A stretch of 11,000 nucleotides of DNA from Methylovirgula sp. (lineage in GTDB: Bacteria > Pseudomonadota > Alphaproteobacteria > Rhizobiales > Beijerinckiaceae): positions 1-11,000 of the forward strand of contig JANXSV010000436.1 in NCBI GenBank assembly GCA_025356505.1, given 5' to 3'. This document shows positions 5,689 through 11,000 of this stretch, piece by piece. The first letter of the stretch is position 1; the number at the start of each line of letters is the position of its first letter. The notes beneath the pieces were generated by a model that was given only the letters and a program-made list of their open reading frames with translations, searched no databases and had not been told where the DNA came from. A program made the translations under genes and the position numbers.

Positions 5689-6540
5689 TCAGACTTGGCA
5701 ATGTGCACAATAAAACGTTGAGCGGCCTGACTGGACTTTCCGTAGAACCGGCGCTTGGCAAATCACGCAGGGCTCTCCCTCGCGGTCATAGACTTGAAAG
5801 CAATGCTGAAAATAACCCAGAGTTCCATCCGCGTGGGAAAAGTCATTCAGGGTTGAGCCCCCTGCCACGATCGCCTCTTCCAAAACCAAGCGGATGGTAT
5901 TGGAAAGTGTTTCCGCCTGCGCCAAATTAAGGCTTCCAGCAGCGCGGAACGGGGCGAGGCGCGCCCGGAACAGCGCCTCGCAGACGTAGATATTTCCTAA
6001 TCCGCAGATAATTCGCTGATCCAATAAAGCCGCCTTGAGAGGTGCCTTTTTACCTGTGAAAGCGTTCAGCACGAAGACGCCCGAAAGCTCGTTACCCAGC
6101 GGCTCGATACCGATATTTTTAAACAACGCATGGTTGGCAAGATCGGTGATAAGATTCATAAAGCCAAACCGGCGGGGGTCATTGTAGGTGACGACACTGC
6201 CGTCTGACATCTCAAATCGAACGTGATCGTGTTTTTTAGGCTCAAGGTGTTGCGGGCCACTTGCGTGGTGAAACGCCCCCGGCTGCGTTGCATCAATCAA
6301 AAATGAACCGCTCATGCCAAGATGCATGACCAGAGTTTCACCCGTCTCCAAGGTTGCAAGCAGATATTTCGCGCGGCGTGTGAGCGAAAGGATTTGCGCG
6401 CCTTGCAGCCGGGCCACAAAATTTTCCGGAAATGGAAATCGAAGATCGGCGCGGCGCTGCTCGACGCGCGCGATGCGGGCGCCTTCCATGACCGGCAACA
6501 GGCCGCGGCGGACAGTCTCAACTTCGGGGAGTTCTGGCAT
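5689..6540 (-). CDS. mutM: Formamidopyrimidine-DNA glycosylase (Fpg/MutM)
   Basis: A 283-residue bifunctional DNA glycosylase/AP lyase that removes 8-oxoguanine and formamidopyrimidines in base excision repair. It begins [14 protein letters not shown], giving the catalytic Pro2 (N terminus after Met removal) with E3 and E6. Lys58 in RRAKYLL matches the conserved active-site lysine. [19 protein letters not shown] and [13 protein letters not shown] are the other hallmarks, and [13 protein letters not shown] precedes the zinc finger. The finger is complete: C258-x2-C261, C278-x2-C281, with GRSTFYC between. Length is normal. The start is fixed by Pro2. No Shine-Dalgarno sequence precedes it, and a TATAGA on the minus strand ends ten bases before the ATG, so the message may be nearly leaderless. 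The gene is divergent from ubiE, an arrangement common in alphaproteobacteria. Confidence 0.97.
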   Translation of the reverse strand: MPELPEVETVRRGLLPVMEGARIARVEQRRADLRFPFPENFVARLQGAQILSLTRRAKYLLATLETGETLVMHLGMSGSFLIDATQPGAFHHASGPQHLEPKKHDHVRFEMSDGSVVTYNDPRRFGFMNLITDLANHALFKNIGIEPLGNELSGVFVLNAFTGKKAPLKAALLDQRIICGLGNIYVCEALFRARLAPFRAAGSLNLAQAETLSNTIRLVLEEAIVAGGSTLNDFSHADGTLGYFQHCFQVYDREGEPCVICQAPVLRKVQSGRSTFYCAHCQV

Positions 6541-6695
6541 TGATTGTCATTCTATAGGTGGTGTGTTGCCATGCCTGGTAGGCGAAGGGAGTTGTTGCGC
6601 GTCCCGGCTATGCTTTCAAGCGGCAAAACGTCCCGCCTCAATAGCCTTATGGCGAAGCACTTGCTATGGTGCCTATCGTAATTTGGAGAAAATCA

Positions 6696-7454
6696 ATGAC
6701 CGCCGCACCCCTCGAAACGCATTTTGGCTTCCGCGATGTGCCGCTGAGCGAAAAGCAGGGGCTTGTTGATGACGTCTTTCACAAAGTGGCGGATCGCTAT
6801 GATGTGATGAATGATCTTATGTCGGGCGGGCTGCACCGCGCCTGGAAAGACGTGATGGTCGGCATGTTGAAGCCTTCCCGCAATCGTGCCTTCAAGACTC
6901 TCGATGTGGCGGGCGGCACCGGTGACGTGGCCTTCCGCATTATTGCTGCGGGGGGCCCCGAAACCGAAGTGACAGTTCTGGATATCAATTCAGACATGCT
7001 AAGGGTCGGGCAGGAGCGTGCGGACAAACTGGGCCTGAGCGGACTGAAATTTGTTGAGTGCAACGCTGAAGCACTCACTGGGTTGGCGGACAATAGCTTT
7101 GATGGATATACAATCGCATTTGGTATTCGCAACGTACCACGTATTTCTGTGGCCTTGACGGAAGCTTACCGTGTGCTGAAACGCGGCGGCAGGTTTCTGT
7201 GTCTGGAATTTTCGCAGGTTGACATGCCGGGCCTCGATAAAATCTACGATGCCTTCTCCTTTTCTGCCATTCCCGCTATAGGCAAAGCCGTGACGGGTGA
7301 CGGCGAGCCCTATCGTTATCTTGTCGAAAGCATTCGAAAATTTCCTACTGCGGAAACATTCAAGGATATGATTAGCGAGGCTGGCTTTGAGCGCGTCTCC
7401 TACACGCGCCTGTCCGGCGGCATTGTCGCCATCCATTCCGGTTGGAAGCTGTAG
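6696..7454 (+). CDS. ubiE: Ubiquinone/menaquinone C-methyltransferase UbiE
   Basis: A 252-residue S-adenosylmethionine-dependent class I methyltransferase. It methylates carbon 5 of the benzoquinol ring (2-polyprenyl-6-methoxy-1,4-benzoquinol) in ubiquinone synthesis, and demethylmenaquinol where menaquinone is made. The motifs seen are [20 protein letters not shown] (about 28-47), the SAM-binding [15 protein letters not shown] (68-82), VLDINSDML (94-102), [13 protein letters not shown] (136-148) and [13 protein letters not shown]. The start is ATG 6696, seven bases after GGAG (6685-6688); a longer in-frame extension to 6666 has no support. The 155-base gap to mutM must hold both divergent promoters, though I see no strong hexamers for ubiE. 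ubiB follows after two bases, so the two are probably co-translated. Confidence 0.96.
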   Translation: MTAAPLETHFGFRDVPLSEKQGLVDDVFHKVADRYDVMNDLMSGGLHRAWKDVMVGMLKPSRNRAFKTLDVAGGTGDVAFRIIAAGGPETEVTVLDINSDMLRVGQERADKLGLSGLKFVECNAEALTGLADNSFDGYTIAFGIRNVPRISVALTEAYRVLKRGGRFLCLEFSQVDMPGLDKIYDAFSFSAIPAIGKAVTGDGEPYRYLVESIRKFPTAETFKDMISEAGFERVSYTRLSGGIVAIHSGWKL

Positions 7455-7456
7455 GA

Positions 7457-9019
7457 ATGGGTCTCTTTGCGGATATCGGGCATGTCTGGCGGTTAAGTCA
7501 CGTCGGGTGGGTGCTGGCACGCGAGGGCGCGCTGGCTCCGGTGCCTGTGCAAGCGCTGCCAGTTTTTGCCCGCATGCCGATGCGGATTGCCAAGGCTTTG
7601 GCGCGATCTCATGCCAGCGGCGCACTGGCTACTGCCGTGGCCCGGCTCGGGCCATCTTATGTCAAGCTCGGACAGTTTCTAGCTACGCGCCCCGATATTG
7701 CCGGGCCGCGGTTGGCCAAAGAGCTTTTATCGCTGCAAGATAAGATGGCACCCTTCTCGCAAGCGGAGGCCGTAACTGCGGTTGAGACAGCATTCGATCA
7801 AAAGCTCAGCGAAATTTTTACCAGTTTCGGGCCTCCAATCGCCGCCGCGTCGATCGCGCAGGTGCATAAGGCGCAGATTTCTGAAAATGGAAGTTTGCGG
7901 GATGTTGCGGTGAAAATCGCACGGCCAGACGTTGAACGGCGGTTTCGCCGCGACCTTGGCGATATGTATTTTGCCGCGCGCCTGGCCGCACGGTTTATGC
8001 CGGATGCAGATCGTTTGCAGCCTATCCTAGTGGTCGATACGCTGGCCCGCTCGGTGACGCTGGAGATGGATTTCCGCCTTGAGGCCGCCGCGGCGTCCGA
8101 ATTTGCCGAAAATACGCGAACAGACCTTGATTTTCGCGTGCCGTTTGTAGACTGGACCCGCACAGCCAAAAACGTGCTCACCCTCGAATGGGTCGAGGCG
8201 ACACCCCTGTCTGATTTGGCGGCGCTGCGCGAGCGCGGGCTGGATTTACCCAAACTGGGACAGACGCTGATACAGAATTTTCTGCTACATGCCGTGCGCG
8301 ACGGCTTTTTTCATGCGGATATGCACCAGGGCAACCTAATGGTGGATCCGCAGGGACGCATTGTGGCGGTGGATTTCGGGATTATGGGCCGCCAAGGTCC
8401 CAATGAACGGCGGTTTCTGGCTGAAATACTCTATGGGTTCATCACGCGCGATTACACCCGCGTGGCGGAAGTTCATATTGAGGCTGGCTATGTGCCGCCG
8501 CAGCACAGCGTTGCAGATTTTGCCCAGGCCATCCGAGCGGTGGGGGAGCCGATTCATTCGAAAACCGCTGACCAGATTTCCATGGCCAAGCTATTGACTT
8601 TGCTGTTTGAAATCACAGCCTTGTTTGACATGAAAACGCGGCCCGAACTCGTGATGTTGCAAAAGACCATGGTTGTTGTCGAGGGTGTGGCCCGAACGCT
8701 CGACCCTCAGCTTAATATGTGGAAAACAGCTGAGCCTGTGGTCAAGGATTGGATTATGCAGAACCTCGGACCGGTTGGAAAACTCCAGGACGCCGGACGC
8801 GGGCTGCAAAGGCTGGGGCGGAGCCTGGCTGACATTCCTGACTTTTTTGATCGGGCCAAGAGCGTGCTGGCGCACCTTGATGTTGCCACCCGAAGTGGCT
8901 TCTCGCTTTCGAGCGAAAGCTTGGATGGTATCGGCAAAGCTGAAGCGCGCCGCGCGCGCTGGGGCAATATGGCACTATGGCTGATTGCGGCGGTGTTGCT
9001 GTGGGACGCGCTGCATTAA
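7457..9019 (+). CDS. ubiB: Ubiquinone biosynthesis atypical kinase/ATPase UbiB
   Basis: A 520-residue member of the UbiB/ABC1/COQ8 family, needed for ubiquinone synthesis. It is an atypical kinase fold acting as an ATPase at the membrane and may help move or assemble quinone intermediates. The motifs are in order: the family-specific KxGQ (K70-L-G-Q73), the alanine-rich loop AAAS (129-132) replacing a kinase glycine loop, the ATP-site lysine in VAVK (K153), HADMHQGN (286-293) and the DFG triad (306-308). The C terminus has one clear membrane segment (MALWLIAAVLLWDAL), where E. coli UbiB has two. The start is ATG 7457, eight bases after GGAAG (7444-7448), rather than the in-frame TTG at 7442 inside ubiE. 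The gap from ubiE is two bases. Confidence 0.95.
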   Translation: MGLFADIGHVWRLSHVGWVLAREGALAPVPVQALPVFARMPMRIAKALARSHASGALATAVARLGPSYVKLGQFLATRPDIAGPRLAKELLSLQDKMAPFSQAEAVTAVETAFDQKLSEIFTSFGPPIAAASIAQVHKAQISENGSLRDVAVKIARPDVERRFRRDLGDMYFAARLAARFMPDADRLQPILVVDTLARSVTLEMDFRLEAAAASEFAENTRTDLDFRVPFVDWTRTAKNVLTLEWVEATPLSDLAALRERGLDLPKLGQTLIQNFLLHAVRDGFFHADMHQGNLMVDPQGRIVAVDFGIMGRQGPNERRFLAEILYGFITRDYTRVAEVHIEAGYVPPQHSVADFAQAIRAVGEPIHSKTADQISMAKLLTLLFEITALFDMKTRPELVMLQKTMVVVEGVARTLDPQLNMWKTAEPVVKDWIMQNLGPVGKLQDAGRGLQRLGRSLADIPDFFDRAKSVLAHLDVATRSGFSLSSESLDGIGKAEARRARWGNMALWLIAAVLLWDALH

Positions 9020-9103
9020 CCGTCCCGCGGCTAACTCCATATTTCATTTGTAAATTAAATGGTGCGGTGCCAAGTTGCGGTAGATATTGCCTGAGGTGTT
9101 GCG
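9020..9103 (+). promoter_or_regulatory. AT-rich gap before coaBC, possible promoter
   Basis: This 84-base gap is the only real break in the ubiE-to-rrf2 gene run. Bases 9038-9061 are strikingly AT-rich against GC-rich surroundings and contain TTGTAA and TAAATT elements. It may hold a separate promoter for coaBC-dut-rrf2. I see no terminator hairpin after ubiB, so read-through is also likely. Confidence 0.25.
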
Positions 9104-10318
9104 TTGAAGACCCTGTCCGCCAAATCCATCCTGCTCATCATCGGCGGCGGCATTTCCGCTTATAAAAGCCTGGAGCTCATCCGCCGTCTCAAAGAGCGTG
9201 GCGCAGGCGTAACCGTTGTGCTGACCGCTGCCGCCAAGCATTTTGTTACACCTTTATCCGCCGCCAGTCTCGCGGGCACAAAAGTCTATGAGGATTTGTT
9301 TTCCCTGACTGATGAGGCCGAGATGGGTCACATCGAACTTTCGCGCTCTGCCGATCTGATCGTAGTGGCTCCTGCTACAGCGGATCTGCTGGCGAAGCAG
9401 GCCCATGGTCAGGCAAACGATCTGGCATCGACGCTGCTTCTGGCCACGGATAAGCGCGTCCTGAATGCGCCAGCCATGAATTTGCGGATGTGGCTCCACA
9501 GCGCGACGCGTCGCAATGTGGCAACGCTGGTACAGGACGGAACCTTATTTGTCGGGCCTAATGATGGTGACATGGCCTGCGGGGAATATGGCCCGGGGCG
9601 CATGGCAGAGCCTTTGGAAATTGTGGCGGCTATCGAACAAGCCTTGCAACACGATATGGAGCTGCCGCTGCCCAATGCAATTCTCAAGGGCAAACATGTC
9701 CTTATAACCGCCGGCCCGACGCATGAACCGATTGATCCGGTGCGCTATATTGCGAACCGCTCTTCGGGTAAACAGGGCTATGCACTGGCAGAAGCCGCCA
9801 AGCGGGCCGGTGCGCGGGTGACGCTGGTATCCGGGCCGGTGAACCTCACAGCGCCCAGCGGTGTCGCGCTCAAAAAGGTTGAGACAGCTGAGCATATGCT
9901 TGCAGCCGTGGAACAGGCTCTGCCCGCTGACATTTTCATCGGCGCAGCAGCGGTTGCCGATTGGAGTGTGGCCCATATTGGCGACATCAAAATTAAAAAA
10001 CAAAATGGCACCCTTCCCAAGCTCGAACTGCGCGAAAATCCGGATGTTCTGGCGCAAGTTGCAACCGGAGCCAGCAGGCCACCGCTCGTCATTGGCTTCG
10101 CTGCTGAAACCGACCATGTGGAAGATTATGCCAAGGAGAAGCTGATCAAAAAAGGCTGTGATCTTATTGTGGCCAATGATGTGAGTGGCGATGTTATGGG
10201 CGGAGACAACAATCAGGTCACGCTGATTTCGCACAAAAGCATCGAGCATTGGCCTTCCATGAGCAAGCAGGAAACCGCGACGCGGCTCATCAGCCATTTC
10301 GCGGGACTTTTGAAATGA
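9104..10318 (+). CDS. coaBC: Bifunctional phosphopantothenoylcysteine decarboxylase/synthetase
   Basis: A 404-residue two-domain cytosolic enzyme of coenzyme A synthesis. The CoaB half joins 4'-phosphopantothenate to cysteine using CTP; the CoaC half decarboxylates the product with FMN to 4'-phosphopantetheine. The CoaC domain (about 1-180) has [16 protein letters not shown], catalytic H76 in [16 protein letters not shown] (90-98), [10 protein letters not shown] (121-130) and C159 in [13 protein letters not shown]. The CoaB domain (about 195-404) has [20 protein letters not shown] with N218, [13 protein letters not shown], the lysine cluster KIKK (296-299) and ENPDVL. The order and length are normal. 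The start is TTG, seven bases after GAGG (9093-9096). The stop TGA overlaps the dut ATG (ATGA), so the two are translationally coupled. Confidence 0.96.
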   Translation: MKTLSAKSILLIIGGGISAYKSLELIRRLKERGAGVTVVLTAAAKHFVTPLSAASLAGTKVYEDLFSLTDEAEMGHIELSRSADLIVVAPATADLLAKQAHGQANDLASTLLLATDKRVLNAPAMNLRMWLHSATRRNVATLVQDGTLFVGPNDGDMACGEYGPGRMAEPLEIVAAIEQALQHDMELPLPNAILKGKHVLITAGPTHEPIDPVRYIANRSSGKQGYALAEAAKRAGARVTLVSGPVNLTAPSGVALKKVETAEHMLAAVEQALPADIFIGAAAVADWSVAHIGDIKIKKQNGTLPKLELRENPDVLAQVATGASRPPLVIGFAAETDHVEDYAKEKLIKKGCDLIVANDVSGDVMGGDNNQVTLISHKSIEHWPSMSKQETATRLISHFAGLLK

Positions 10319-10764
10319 TTTCTATCGAAGTCAAACAACTGCCGCACGCGGCTGATTTGCCCTTGCCTGAGTATCAGAGCGAGGGAGCCGCGGGCATGGA
10401 CATTATGGCCGCCATCGAAACTCCGGTTTCACTTGCGCCGATGCAGCGGGCTTTGATTGCAACCGGGTTGCAATTTGCCCTGCCCGTTGGATATGAGGCG
10501 CAGATGCGGCCCCGTTCAGGTTTGGCGTTAAAACATGGCATCACCGTGCTCAATTCACCTGGAACCATCGATTCGGATTTTCGCGGCGAGGTTGCTGTTC
10601 TTCTCATCAATCTGGGTTCCGAGACATTCGAGGTTTCACGCGGCATGCGGATCGCTCAACTGGTGATCGCGCCGGCGGCGCGTGCTTTCCTGACCAAAGT
10701 AGAGATCCTCTCGGCCACGGGGCGGGGGTCCGGTGGTTTCGGTAGCACAGGCACAACGTCATGA
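10315..10764 (+). CDS. dut: Deoxyuridine 5'-triphosphate nucleotidohydrolase (dUTPase)
   Basis: A 149-residue trimeric dUTPase that hydrolyses dUTP to dUMP and pyrophosphate. It keeps uracil out of DNA and supplies thymidylate synthesis. All five family motifs are present: AGMDIMA (26-32), RPRSGLAL (65-72), [11 protein letters not shown] (83-93) with the catalytic aspartate D86, RIAQLVIAP (112-120) and the flexible C-terminal [11 protein letters not shown] (136-146). F89 stands where many bacterial dUTPases, including that of E. coli, have tyrosine; this is an aromatic substitution and unlikely to harm activity. The ATG overlaps the coaBC stop by ATGA, and the dut stop overlaps the next ATG the same way, so three genes are translationally linked. 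Upstream in-frame starts lie inside coaBC and are not supported. Confidence 0.97.
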   Translation: MISIEVKQLPHAADLPLPEYQSEGAAGMDIMAAIETPVSLAPMQRALIATGLQFALPVGYEAQMRPRSGLALKHGITVLNSPGTIDSDFRGEVAVLLINLGSETFEVSRGMRIAQLVIAPAARAFLTKVEILSATGRGSGGFGSTGTTS

Positions 10765-11000
10765 GCCTGCTGTCCCGCCGTAGGATGTTAGCGGTTGCGG
10801 CAATTGTGGATGTCGCGCTGCACGCCCGCCCGGCTCCCGTCGCGGCCAAAGCACTGGCACAACGCTTTGCCCTGCCGCCGCGCCACTTGGAAACCTTGCT
10901 GCAGGCGCTTGTGCACGCCAATATTTTGCGCGGGGTACGCGGCCCAAAAGGCGGATATGAGCTGGCCCGGGAGCGTCGGCGTATCAGTGTTGGCGATATC
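10761..11000 (+). CDS. Rrf2-family transcriptional regulator (partial, 5' part)
   Basis: The first 80 codons of a gene cut by the window edge. The protein has an N-terminal winged helix-turn-helix of the Rrf2 type: a first helix [17 protein letters not shown], then [20 protein letters not shown] as the turn and recognition helix, and the wing [17 protein letters not shown], ending near ISVGDI. The 'R...RGPKGGY.LAR....I...DI' signature is characteristic of IscR, NsrR and RirA relatives. The three cysteines that bind an iron-sulfur cluster in those proteins would come after about residue 90 and are outside the window, so it cannot be said whether this one senses Fe-S, NO or iron. It starts at ATG 10761, overlapping the dut stop by ATGA, and so is translated with coaBC-dut. 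Its targets are unknown. Confidence 0.9.
   Translation, partial: MSLLSRRRMLAVAAIVDVALHARPAPVAAKALAQRFALPPRHLETLLQALVHANILRGVRGPKGGYELARERRRISVGDI

Noticed and set aside
5340..5930. A 196-codon open frame on the plus strand across the cupredoxin-mutM gap
   Set aside because: It lies antisense to the start of the cupredoxin gene and the end of mutM, has no recognisable domain, and its composition looks like a shadow of those genes.
7798..8253. Minus-strand open frame of 151 codons
   Set aside because: It is rich in Arg and Ser, typical of a GC-rich shadow, and antisense to the conserved UbiB kinase core.
9545..10297. A 250-codon minus-strand open frame
   Set aside because: It is entirely antisense to coaBC, whose catalytic motifs prove the plus-strand frame.
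1..11000. Defence system, prophage, insertion sequence, CRISPR array or gene cluster for a natural product
   Set aside because: No transposase, integrase, nuclease, toxin-antitoxin pair, regular repeat array or biosynthetic enzyme set is seen; the recognisable genes are mostly housekeeping or common envelope and regulatory types.

Overview
The window reads as ordinary chromosomal DNA of an alphaproteobacterium. The support is the order mutM (divergent) / ubiE-ubiB-coaBC-dut, a GTP cyclohydrolase II with the long N-terminal extension common in that class, a GCG_CRPN-type secreted small protein, and weak Shine-Dalgarno sequences with several TTG/GTG starts. I cannot name the genus. I see no rRNA, tRNA, CRISPR array, insertion sequence, phage gene or attachment site. 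Nearly all of the DNA is coding, and no stretch above about 300 bases lacks a gene.

Left part (1-2476): the 3' end of a probable glycosyltransferase, then ribA (riboflavin synthesis), then a 62-residue two-helix membrane protein, all rightward. They meet a leftward MipA/OmpV-like outer-membrane protein, with two bases between the stop codons.

Middle part (2451-5452): a leftward small secreted GCG_CRPN-like protein with a clear terminator lies downstream of a TetR regulator. The TetR gene is divergent from an SRAP (YedK/HMCES-type) DNA-damage protein, and a perfect 13-base palindrome sits between them. The SRAP gene overlaps by 8 bases the end of a leftward ankyrin-repeat gene. Next is a leftward secreted cupredoxin, with a strong hairpin after it and two inverted repeats before it. 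A sequence fitting the alphaproteobacterial LexA box (GTTC-N7-GTTC) lies between the TetR gene and the GCG_CRPN-like gene.

Right part (5689-11000): mutM (base excision repair) runs leftward. Divergent from it is a tightly packed rightward set: ubiE-ubiB (ubiquinone synthesis, 2-base gap), coaBC (coenzyme A synthesis), dut (dUTPase, ATGA overlap with coaBC) and the start of an Rrf2-family regulator (ATGA overlap with dut). Three genes (SRAP, mutM, dut) protect DNA from damaged or wrong bases. The others supply cofactors (flavin, quinone, CoA).

I did not find a convincing undescribed system. The items most worth a second look are regulatory: the LexA-like box before a small secreted protein, the palindrome between tetR and the SRAP gene, the dyads around the cupredoxin gene, and an Rrf2 regulator translationally coupled to dut.
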